This document shows, piece after piece, positions 45,549-56,900 of a DNA stretch of 64,000 nt; position 1 is the first letter of the stretch, and each line of letters begins with the position of its first letter. The notes under the pieces were generated by a model. The model worked only from the letters and a program-made list of their open reading frames with translations. It ran no database searches and was not told where the DNA came from. A program made the position numbers and the translations under genes. Source of the DNA: Planctomycetaceae bacterium (GTDB taxonomy: Bacteria > Planctomycetota > Planctomycetia > Pirellulales > Pirellulaceae); the NCBI GenBank assembly GCA_007694185.1, contig RECD01000140.1, positions 1-64,000 on the forward strand. The letters are read 5' to 3'.

Positions 45549-47780
45549 ATGCCCCATCGTTGCAACTTGCTAAGTCCCTTGGCGAGACTCGCTCATCGGC
45601 GAACCGCCCTGTTTGTCCTGACCGCCCCCGTCCTGCTGGGAACCCTCGCGACCGCAGCAGGTCCCCAGCCATCCCGAGCCGAAACGCCCATGATTGCCGA
45701 TTCTCCCCTGTTGAAACCTTGGCCCGGTCCTCACGGCGGGGTCCCGCCGTGGGATCAGGTCAACGCGGATGACTTTCTCGCCGCGTTCGAGGTGGCACTC
45801 GAACTCGCCAAGAACCAGATCGACGCGATCGCCAAGCAGTCCGATCCGCCGACGATCGAGAATACGGTCTTGGCGCTCGATGCCTCCGGCGCGGAATTGG
45901 AACGCGTGGAAACCCTCTTCGATGTGCATGCCGGCAACTTGAACTTGGGGCCGATTCCCGAAATCGAACGGGTCATTTCCCCGAAGTTGTCCGAGCACGC
46001 CGATCGCGTCATTCAAAATGCCGAGCTATTCGCCCGTATCGAGTCGATTTGGCAGGCAGAGGAGGCCAATCCGTCGTCGCCCGTCCGTCGTCGCTTGGTC
46101 GACGATCGCTACCAAAGCTTCGTCCGTCGTGGCGCCAAGCTGAGTTCCGAGGACAAGCAGCGATTGTCCGCCATCAATTCCCGTCTGGCCAGCCTGTTTA
46201 CCGATTTCAATCAGAACGTTTTGGAAGACGAGAAGCGGTACGTGACCTGGATCGAGGATGCCGCCGACCTGGCGGGGTTGCCGGAGAGCACCGTCGCTGC
46301 CATGGCGGCGGCCGCAGCAGAGCGGCGGGCGACCGGTGAGACACCTTCCGCGCCGGCCTCCCGCTGGGCCGTGACCAACACCCGCTCCTCGATGGACCCG
46401 TTTCTTACCTATGCCGATAGCCGCGAGCTTCGCGAGCGGGTTTGGAGGATTTTTTACAGCCGCTGCGACCACGGGGACGAGTTCGACAACAAGCCGGTGA
46501 TCACCGAGATCCTGGCGCTCCGTTTGGAGCGAGCACGCCTGCTTGGCTACGCGACTCACGCCGATTGGCGGATGCAGCGGACGATGGCGGAGACACCCGC
46601 CACGGCGATGGGGCTGATGTTGCGGGTCTGGCCGAAGGCCGTCGCCCGCGTGCGCGAAGAGGTAGCCGACATGCAGCGGATCGCCGATCTCGAAGCGGAC
46701 CGGCAGGGGACGCCGAAAATCCGCATCGAGCCTTGGGATTATCGCTACTACGCCGAACGGGTTCGCAAAGAAAAGTACGACCTCGATTTCAACGAGGTCG
46801 AACCCTATTTGCAGCTCGATCGGCTGGTCGAGGGAATGACCTGGGCGGCAGGGGAGTTGTTCGGGATGCGGTTCGAGCCGGCACCCGAATACCCCACTTT
46901 TCACCCGGACGTCCGGGTCTGGCGAGTGACGGATGCCCAGGGTGTCGTTACCGGCCTGTTTTATCTCGACCCCTATGCCCGGGAAGGAAAGCGGAGCGGG
47001 GCCTGGATGAGCGAATATCGGGCTCAGTACCGCTCCCCTTCCGTTTCGATCCCGATCGTTTCGAACAACTCGAACTTCGTCAAGTCGTCCGAAGGTCAGC
47101 CCGTCTTGATCTCCTGGGACGACGCGGTGACGCTTTTCCACGAATTCGGCCACGCCTTGCACGGTTTGCTGTCCCAGGTCGATTACAAGGCCCAGGCGGG
47201 TACCCGGGTTGCCCGGGATTACGTCGAATTCCCGTCACAGGTCTTCGAGCACTGGCTGATGACGGATGAAGTGCTCGGTCGTTTCGCCCTGCATCACGAA
47301 ACGGGCCAGCCGATGCCGAGCGAATTGCTCCAGCGGATCCGCAAAGCCGCCCAGTTCAACCAGGGTTTCGGCACGGTCGAATACCTGGCCAGCGCGATCA
47401 TGGATATGAAACTGCACACCGACACGACGGGGGCGATCGACCCGGCGGCCTTCGAACGGGAGGTGTTGGCCGAGATCGGCATGCCGCCGGAAATGGTGAT
47501 GCGACATCGCCTGCCCCACTTTCTGCACCTCTTCAGCAGCGACAGCTACAGTGCGGGCTATTACAGCTACCTGTGGTCGGATGCTTTGACCGCCGACGCG
47601 GCCGAGGCCTTCGAACAGTCGCCAGGCGGCTATTTCGATCGTGAATTGGCGAGGGCATTGAAGGAGCATGTGCTGTCGGTCGGCGATACGATCGACCCGG
47701 CCGAGAGTTTTCGGCTGTTTCGCGGCCGTGACGTCGACACCACCGCACTGCTCCGAAAACGCGGTTTCCCGATCGACTGA
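45549..47780 (+). CDS. M3 family oligopeptidase/peptidyl-dipeptidase
   Basis: WDDAVTLFHEFGHALHGLLSQVDYKAQAGTRVARDYVEFPSQVFEHWL; HEFGH zinc motif; M3-type architecture. Confidence 0.95.
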   Translation: MPHRCNLLSPLARLAHRRTALFVLTAPVLLGTLATAAGPQPSRAETPMIADSPLLKPWPGPHGGVPPWDQVNADDFLAAFEVALELAKNQIDAIAKQSDPPTIENTVLALDASGAELERVETLFDVHAGNLNLGPIPEIERVISPKLSEHADRVIQNAELFARIESIWQAEEANPSSPVRRRLVDDRYQSFVRRGAKLSSEDKQRLSAINSRLASLFTDFNQNVLEDEKRYVTWIEDAADLAGLPESTVAAMAAAAAERRATGETPSAPASRWAVTNTRSSMDPFLTYADSRELRERVWRIFYSRCDHGDEFDNKPVITEILALRLERARLLGYATHADWRMQRTMAETPATAMGLMLRVWPKAVARVREEVADMQRIADLEADRQGTPKIRIEPWDYRYYAERVRKEKYDLDFNEVEPYLQLDRLVEGMTWAAGELFGMRFEPAPEYPTFHPDVRVWRVTDAQGVVTGLFYLDPYAREGKRSGAWMSEYRAQYRSPSVSIPIVSNNSNFVKSSEGQPVLISWDDAVTLFHEFGHALHGLLSQVDYKAQAGTRVARDYVEFPSQVFEHWLMTDEVLGRFALHHETGQPMPSELLQRIRKAAQFNQGFGTVEYLASAIMDMKLHTDTTGAIDPAAFEREVLAEIGMPPEMVMRHRLPHFLHLFSSDSYSAGYYSYLWSDALTADAAEAFEQSPGGYFDRELARALKEHVLSVGDTIDPAESFRLFRGRDVDTTALLRKRGFPID

Positions 47781-47874
47781 TCCGTAGCGAAGCCGGCGAG
47801 GAGACGCCCGGCCTGCTCGATTTCTCCGGGTGTGCCTGGATTGCCAGCCGTTTATCCGTTCGGCCCGAAACGAA

Positions 47875-47900
47875 CCGAGCCGACCGCCAGGTCGGCTCGG
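47875..47900. terminator. hairpin between convergent genes, putative terminator
   Basis: ccgagccgacc-gcca-ggtcggctcgg, perfect 11-bp stem with 4-nt loop, located between the M3 peptidase stop (47780) and the giant gene stop (47934); weak T-rich flank TTCGTTTC on the minus strand. Confidence 0.6.
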
Positions 47901-47933
47901 ATGCGACGGCCCACTGGGTCGATAGCCGGACGA

Positions 47934-50900
47934 TCAGTTGTCGAGCAACTGGCCGAGCACGCTGTCGATCGCCAGCCAGGCGTTGTCGTCGCTGTCGTCG
48001 TCGGTTTCACGATCACCGGCCAGCAGCCCGATCAGGTCGTCGATCTCGTCGTTCCCGAAATCATCGAAATCTGCGACCGCGTCGGCCGAATCTTGTGTCG
48101 GCATCTCGGGTCCGAATTCGAACCGCAGTTCCTTGCCCGGCTCGAGCTCCGTCCGATCTCGGACGAACGGCGCGATCACGTCGATCGGGCCGAGTCCGAG
48201 GTCGGCTTCGCCCTCGCCCTCCCCCTGCAAGCCGGACGTGTTCTGCCGGGCGATCGCGTTGATGACGATCAACGCATCGAGCGGTTCGACGAATCGGTTT
48301 CCGTCCACGTCGTAGAACCGTCGCGGTAGCTCGTCCAGCAGAAATTCGATCGGGATGCTGCCGGTGAAGCCTTCCTGGATCCCTCGCGCCAACCGGTTCA
48401 GGATCAGCAACGCGTCGATCGGTGACGTCTCGCCGCTCGCGTCGACATCGGTCCGGTTGCTCGGGTTCTGCAATTCGCTGGCCGAGACCTGCACCTGCAC
48501 CTGGGCCACGTTGCTGGGACGCCCCCGGTTGTCGCGGATCGTGTACTGGAAGTTGTCGATCCCGATGAAGTCGCTGTCCGGAACGTACCTCACGAACCCT
48601 TCACCCAGCACGATGACGGTACCCCGTGCGGGTTGCGTAACGATCTCGATCGAATCGAGATCGAGCGTTCCGTCTGGGTCGAAGTCGTTCGCGGCGACGT
48701 TGATGTCGATCGCCTGCTCTCGGAACGTGGCGACCAAGTCATTGACCGCGACCGGTGCCAAATTCGTGTCGATCGTGATCGTCGCCTGTTGGCTGCGGGC
48801 GCCCAGGTCGTCGGCCACGGAGTAGCGGATCGTGTCGGTCCCGCGGAAGCCCGGAAACGGCGTGTAGATCAGGGTGCCGTCGTTCTGGACCGTGACCGAG
48901 CCGAAGGCCGGTTGCAGGTCGATCCGCAGGGTCAGCGGGTTGATCGTGCCGTCGACATCGAAATCGTTGTCGAGCGGACGGATCACGGTCGGACCCGAGA
49001 GGTTGAGCGTCACGAAATCATCGACCACGGTCGGGGCGTCGTTGACGCCGGCGACGTTGATGGTGACGGTCCCCAGGTTGCTCAACGCTTGCGCGGCATC
49101 GATCACCCGATAGGTGAACGTGTCGACCAGCGTTTGTCCCGGTCGCAAGGCTTGCAGGGTCATCGACGGACGCGGATCGTATTCCACGTCGCCGTTGGGG
49201 AGCACGCGGATCACGGCGCCGGCTTGCGACCGCTCGGCAACCTGCGTGATGCTCAGGAACTCATCCGGGTTCGTCGCCAGATCCGGGTCGAACGCGACAT
49301 CCAACAAGGATTGGGCGGTGACCACGAGGGGCGTGTCTTCATCGCCGTTGAAGGTCAAATCGCCAGCGACCGGCGGGTCGTTGACCTCGACGATGGTGAT
49401 CGTCACCGTGGCTGGGGAACTTTGGGCCCCCTCATTGTCGATCCCGATGATCGAGATGACGGTGATGCCGACGGCGTCATCCGCCGGCGTGAACCGCAGG
49501 AAACCGTTGTCGGTGACGATCGGCAACTCGCGGAACAGGTCTTGGTCTTGGGCCGCGACAGTGACCTCAAACCGCACGGTCTGTCCGGCCAAGACTTCGT
49601 CCGGCGGCCCGGGGCTGATGTTGATCACGAACGGCGTGGCCGAAGTGAACGTGCCGGAATCTTCGAGTACCGTGACCTGGTCCGAAATCAGATCGAATGT
49701 CGGCGGGTCGTTGACCGGGATCACCGTGATCGTGAACGTCCGCTCGGGGCTGCGATTGACTTGCAGAGGCGGGTCGTGCGGCCCGCTGTCCTGGGCGTAA
49801 ATCGTGAACACCGCGACCCCGTTGGCATCGGGCACCGTGATGAAGCGGAGCGTGCCTTCCGGGGAGACCGTGGGCGGTTCGGCGAACAGGTTTGCCGGAT
49901 TGCCCGCGACAGGCTGCACGAAGAACTCGACCGTCTGGCCCGGGATGCCGGGGACCAGCCCCAACTCGTCGAACGCTCCGGGAGGGCCCGCGGCGATGTC
50001 GGTGACGAACCCGTTGATGATCGTCTGGCCGACGATCGGTGTGGTCGTCGCATCCTCCAACACGCTGATCGAAGGGGCGCCCGAGAATTGCGGCGGGTTG
50101 TTGAGCGCGTTCACGATCAACGAAACCGTGTTGAAAGCCTCCCGCGGGTCGGGGAAAACCGTGCCGTCCAGGTTCGCGGAAACTCCGTCGTCGATGACCC
50201 CGTAGATGAAGGTGTCGACGCCGTTGAAGTTCGTCCTGGGGGTGTAATTCAGCCCGATCAGGGTCGTCCCGTCGGTATCGAACACACGTTGCAACGTGCC
50301 GCCACCGGAGGTCGCGGTCGGGATCGGGTTGGTGATCCGGAGAGTCTGGTTTCCGCCCGGCGTCAGGTCTGCCGCTTCGTTGGCCGGCCCGACGTCAAAG
50401 ACGTCCAGCAAGCCGACGACGGTGCCGTCACCCACGAACGGGATGAAGATGGGCTGCGCGATCACGGTTCCGTTGTCTTCGACCAGGCCGTTCTCATTGA
50501 GCGTGAAGACGATCGGGTCGCTCGTATTCAATCGGGGGCGGTCGTTGACCGGTCGGATGTTGATCGTCAACGTCTGCGGCGTGCTGAACGCGATGTCGCC
50601 ACGTTGCGGATTGTCCGCGCCATCGTCCTGGGCGACGATTTCGAAGATCGCTTCGCCGAACGCATCCGGGGCTGGGCGGAAGGTCAATCGCCCGTCGGGA
50701 CTGACCACGGGGCCGATGGCGAACAGTCCTGCCGCACCCGGACTGATCGGGGACACCAAGAACTCCACCTGATCTCCGGTGGACGGGTCGATCTCGTCGA
50801 ACGCCGAGCCGGGAGGCCCGCCGAAGATGTCGAACGCGAACCCGTCGACGACCACCGTTTGGCTGTCTTCCAGCACCGCGATCTCGTTGAAGGTCAGGCT

Positions 50901-53900
50901 GAATTGCGGCGCGTCGTTGACCGGTCGCAATACGAACTCGACCCGACCCAAGATGGTCAACCGGTCTTGGATCAACTGGCCGGTCTCCAGGTGCCAGGTT
51001 TCTCCCGCATCACTGAAATCTTCAACGATGTAAGTGAACGAGTCCGGACCCCCCAAGTTGCTGTTGTAGTCCGTCGGCGGGGTGTAGAGCAGCTTCGCGA
51101 TGTCACCGAACTCATCCAGTTCCGCCACTTCGATGCGACCGCCGAGGGCCGTGTCGGCTTCGAACTGCAGAATCCGGAGCGATTGCGACCCGCCCAACGT
51201 CCCGTCCGCTTCATTCGCAGGACCGACGATGAAGACATCCAACAGGCCGACTCGGGACTCATCGCCCGTCAATTGGCCACGAACGTCGATCACGTAGGGT
51301 TGGGTGACCCCGAACTCCTGCGTGTTGTCCTCCTTGAGGACGTAGGTGATATGACCCGAAGCGTTGACGCTCCAGAAGTCATCCGAGTCCTCGTCCCCGT
51401 CCGGTTTGCTGGTGTTAGCAAGGTCCGGGTTGACCTGCGGGGCATCGTTGACCGGCCGCACGTTGACGGTGAACGTGCCGAACGTCCGCCGTTCGATGAA
51501 CCCTTCCGTCCCCGGTTCGGCATCGACCGCGGCGAAGACGTAGATCGCCGTCCCCACCGCGTCCGGAGCGGGGTACAGGATCAGCGTCCCATCGGGGGTG
51601 ATTTCGGGGAGTTGCTGCATCAAGCCGGCGGGGACCGAAGATTCGTTGACCACGATCTCGAAAGAGACGGTTTGGCGAATCAGTTCGTCCAAGGCCGTGT
51701 CAGCCCCGGGTTGAATGTCGAACACGAATCCGGGAAGGGTCGACGGATTCACATCCTCGAGGATGTCGACGACGGCTCGGGATTGCTCGAAGATCGGTGG
51801 GTCGTTGGCGGGCAGGACCGAGATGGTCACTGTGGCCGGCGCGGATCGCTCTTCGGGCAGGGTGATCGTGACGTCCTCGCCCGACCCCGAGTCGTCGAAG
51901 TCGACGTAGCCGCTGCCGGGCAGGGTCGTCCGGCCGTTGTCCGAGACGACGAAGATGAACTTCTCGAACTCATTGAACGGGGTTCGCTGGTTGTAGTCGA
52001 CCGCTGGGGCGTAGGTGCCGTGGGTGAACGCGCCGTCCGCGAAGTGGAAAGTGAACGTGCCGCCGTTGACGGTGGGCCAATCGACCGAGCCGGTTCCATC
52101 GACCAAGCCGAGCGAATCATCGGTGACGTCGATGTAATCGAAATCATCCGGTTCGGTCGCGCCGTCGAACTTGGGTACGCCGAAGGCGACGACCCGCAGG
52201 GTCTGTTCGGTCTCGTCGTAAAGGTCGCTGAGGTCCTCGGCGAAATCACCGGCGACGCTGGGCGTTTCGGGCGACAGGCCTTGGATCAAACGCTCCGCAT
52301 CGAAGTGCAGGATGGCGACTTCACCATCGGCCTCGACCGCCTCGGTCAGGGTGAGGCTGCGGTCGTAGGTGACCGGTTCGTCGTTGACCGGGTTGATCGT
52401 GATCGTCAGCAGTTGCGACGTCGAGCGAGGATCGGTGGGATGATCGTCGGTCGCGATGACCTCGTAGACGGCAAAGCCGAATGCGTCGATCGCCGGGAAG
52501 ACGGTCAGCGTCGCAAGTCCGAGCGGTTCGCCGTCCATATCGACCCAAGCGTCCGGGCCGCCCGCGGTGACGATGATCGTCGGGATCAACATTTCGCCGA
52601 ACTCGTCGACCATCATCAGCCCTTCCGGGACGTTGACCGGGACGAGCGTGAAGCTGACGTTCTGCCGAACCAGTTCGTCCAGGGCCGTGTAGGCACCCGG
52701 GGCGATCATGTTGACGAAGTCCTCTCCGATGACCGGCGCACCGCCATTCTCTGAGAACTCGAACCCGCTGGGCATCGAGAAGATCGGCGGGTCGTTCGCA
52801 GGCAAGACCGAGATGGTCACCGTGGCCGGGGCCGAACGTTCCTCGGGCAGGGTGATCGTGACGTCGTTGCCCGATCCCGAGCCGTCGAGGTCGATGTAGC
52901 CGCTGCCGGGCAGGGTCGTCCGGCCGTCATCCGAGACGATGAAGATGAACTTCTCGAACTCGTTGAACGGGGTCTCCTCGTTGTAGTCGACCGCGGGGGC
53001 GTAGGTGCCGTGGGTGAATCCGCCGTCCGCGAAGTGAAAGGTCAACGTCCCGCCGTTGGCGGTGGGCCAAACGACCGAGCCGGTCCCATCGACCAAGCCG
53101 AGCGAATCGTCGGTGACGTCGATGTAATCGAAGTCTGCCGGGTCGACCGCACCGTCGAACCGAGGGATGCCGAAGGCGACGACCCGCAGGGTCTGTTCGG
53201 TTTCGTCGTAGAGGTCGCTGAGGTCGTCGGCGAAGTCACCCTCGACGCTGGGGGTCTCGGGCGGCAGACCTTGCAGCAACCGCGTGGCGTCGAAGTGCAA
53301 GACCGCAACTTCTCCATCGACTTCGACCGCCTCGGTAATACTGAGGCTGCGGTCGTAGGTGACCGGAGCGTCGTTGACCGGGTTGATCGTGATCGTCAGC
53401 GTTTGGGTTGTGGTCCGCGGCGTGAACGTATCGCTCCCCTCCTCACCGGCGAGGAAATCGGTCGCGGTGACTTCGTAGACGGCAAAGCCGAAGGCGTCGA
53501 TCGCCGGGAAAACGGTCAGCGTCGCGGTGCCGATGCCGTTCCCATCCGGGTCCAACCAGTTCCCGGCGCTTCCCGTGTTGATTTCCAGGGTGGGGATCAA
53601 CATCTCGCCGAACTCGTCCAGCATCATCATGCCGTCGGGGACGTTGAGCGGTGTCAGCGTGAAGAACAGGCTTTGCAACCGCAGTTCATCCAAGGCGGAG
53701 AGCGGGCCGGGGGCAACGATCGTCGCAAAGTCGACACTCACCACCGGTGTGCCGCCATTCTCGTCGATCACGAAGCCCTCTTCGGGCATCGTGAAGATCG
53801 GCGCGTCGTTCGTTTCACCGACCGTGATCGTCAACGTCCCACGGATGCTCGACCGGGCTGCCGGTAGGGTAATTTCCGCGGGGCTCTGCGGATCGGAAGT

Positions 53901-56900
53901 GACGCCGTCGTCCTCGATCGTGAATTCCAACAACTCGACCGGGTTGAACGGGGCGATCCGGTTGTAGTCGGGCGAAGTGAAGAACGTCGCCACCTTCAAC
54001 GCACCGTTCTCGATCTCGAATACGAATCGGCCGCCCGCCGCGCTGTCCAGCTCCAAAAAGCCGTTGCCGGTGCCGGGAAGGGTGTAGTCGTCCAGGTCGG
54101 CGACGTCGACCGTGTTGTCGCCGACGTGGAAGGCGACCACTCGCAGCGACTGTTCCGACTCGGTGAACGGATCGACCAGCTCAGGGGTCAGCTTGCCGGG
54201 GGCTGCCGGCTCGCTTGCGCCGATCCCGAGCAGCAGTTCGGGGAAGAACGTGTAGACGTCTTCACCCGGTTCGGCCCCTTCGACCAGCGACAGGGTGCGA
54301 TCGAACGGAATCGGCACGTCGTTGACCGGTTGCACGACGACCGTCACCGTGCCGATCGCTCGCAACGGGTTGACCACCTGCGTGCGGTCGGCCTGTTCGT
54401 CGATGCCCTGGTCTTCCGCCACGTAGGTGAAGATGATTTTGCCGTAGTAATCGGTCGGCGCGACAAACACGACGTCGCCTGCCGCGTTGATCGAAACGCC
54501 CCCGCCACCGGATGCCGGCATGGTGACCATTTCGACTGCGACGATTCCCAAGGTCTGGTCGTTCACGCCGGACAACTCGTCCGTCGAGATCGGTTGGGCG
54601 ACCACGTCGTTGCGGAGCAGGAAGGCGGCCGGAATGACCAAGATTTCGTCTTCCAACGGCACCGGTACCGGTTGCCCCAATTGGTTGATGAAGAAATCGC
54701 TCCAATCGGTCGTTTCGTCGATCGGAGTGATCGAACCATCGGGGTTTGGCAATCCGGCACCGATCTCGCCGACGGTGATCAGATCGTCCATGACGATCGG
54801 GTGATCGTTCCGTGGGCCGATGTCGAGCATCAAGATCTGGGTCGCCCGCAGTCGATCCCCAAAGAAAGTGTCATCCGGCTTGACGGTCGGGAAGGGAACT
54901 GCGTCATCGTCGATCGTCTCGGGATCGATCAGCAACGCGTCGTCTTCGATCGTGAAGTGCAGGAAGTCGAAGGTGTCGGTATCAAAGTCGCTGTCGACCG
55001 TCGGGACGCGGATCGGCTCGACGTTGTCGCGGTTGAGGTAATCGTCGGAGACGTAGGTCACGTCGATCAACGAACCGTACGAACGGATGAACGGCGCGGG
55101 GTCGCTGTCGACCACGAACCTCGCCACCAACGTGCCGCGGATCGTGCGGACCGTGACATTGCCCTCGTCATCGGCGTCCGCGACCGTGATCACGGTCGGC
55201 CCCTGCTGCCCCTTCAGGACGTCGTCGGTGTCGACGAAGGTTTCCGGCAAAATGAGCTCGACGACGCGCAGTTGCTGGGCCGATTCGTCCCAGGGGGCTT
55301 CCGGGTTATCCGCATTGGGATAGCGAGGGTCGTTGTGCGCCACCGCAGTTTCCAACAACTCTTCGGCGGTGATGGTCAGCGGATTTTCGCCACGGGGCCG
55401 ATCGGCATCGGTTGCCGGTTCCGGTTGGCTCTCGAGTCCGTGGAAGGTCAGCGGCGGCACCCCGGGGGCGTCGTTGACCGGACGGATATCGATCGTCACC
55501 GTCGCGATCACTGGTCGGGTGACCGAAATGTCGGCATCGATCGCGCTCTGCTGGTTGGCCAGGTAGTAGGTGAACGTGTCTAGCCCGGCGTAGTCAGCTC
55601 GCGGAGTGTAGGTGAAGTGGCCGGTGCGGGAGTCGAGCGAGAAGTTGGACGCGAACGACGGCCCTTCTACCAAGATCGCGTCGACCGGCGTGAAGGTCCG
55701 CGGGTCGATATCATCGTTCGCCATGATCGACGGGAAGAAACCCTCCGTGACGAGCGTCTCGTCTTCGTTCACCCGATAGACCAGATCGCCGACGGCAAAC
55801 GGGTCGTCGATCGCGACCGGGGGCGTGACGTTGACGATCTGGATCCGATGGTCTTCGACTTCGCCGCCGACGGCCAAGCCGGTTGGCGACAACCCGCCTT
55901 CGGGCGAAATCCGGAACCGAGCCCAAGTGACCTTGTCGGTCGTGCCTTCCGGCGTGTGGATCGTCAGGTAATTCACCCCGTCGCTGACCGGAACGCTGGA
56001 GATCACCTGTTCGGACGCCTCGAACACGCCGTTGCCGTTGAAGTCGACCCAGGCATCGAGGAAGCCGAGGCCCATCACCGTGACGGCGATCTTAGTACCG
56101 GCCGGTTCGAGCGGGTTGAGGAAGCCGAGCACGTCGTCGGGTTCGGTAGTCGATTCCGGATATTGCGGGTATTCCGACGAGTCGGGGCGAAGGAACACGA
56201 TGTAATCGCCGCCCGTGGTCACCAACGTGCCGATCCCGACACCGTCTTCGTCATCGAGGTTCGTGAGCGTGATCGTCGGGACGGGAGAATCCTCGCCCAC
56301 CGCGACCGAGAAGGCGTTGCCGGCCTGGGTCAACCGAGTGGAGATCGCATCGGCCAATTTTTCGGCGACCATCTCGGGCGAATCCGTGGCCTCGAACCGG
56401 ACCGCGATGTTGCCCGCGGTCGGGGCGAAGCCCGGCAGCACGAGTTCGAAAGTCAGCGGTCCCGCACCGGTGTCAATCCGGATCTTGTCGCCGGACTCGG
56501 GTGCCGAGGCGATCGATAGGACGACCTGCGGTAGGCCTGACCCCGCAACCAGGAAACCGGTGCCTTCCAGCACTTCGACCGTGATCGGGGACGGTTCGTC
56601 ATCACTCGGTTGGTCCGTCCCCGGAACCGCCGGTTTCCCGTCGGACTCGGCATCGACGTAGCGGCCCAGTCGCGGCATGGCGTTGTCGATCAAGGCGTGG
56701 CGGGCCCCGTTGTTGGCCAAGAGGGTGCCGTAACTGACCGGTGCGTCACCGAAATCGATGCCAACATCGGGCAGGATGATGATGAACCGCGTCGACCCGT
56801 CGGGCTGATTGTTCCGCAACAGGTTCCCCGCGCGGTCGGCGATGACTTGGTTGTCAAGCGTGATCTCGTACACGCCAGCCGGGGCCCAGAGGCTCGACAA

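Noticed and set aside
48633-52754. 1373-aa plus-strand ORF
   Set aside because: Fully antisense to the giant protein gene; composition is Arg/Asp/Val-rich mirror of high-GC codon bias with no recognisable domain.
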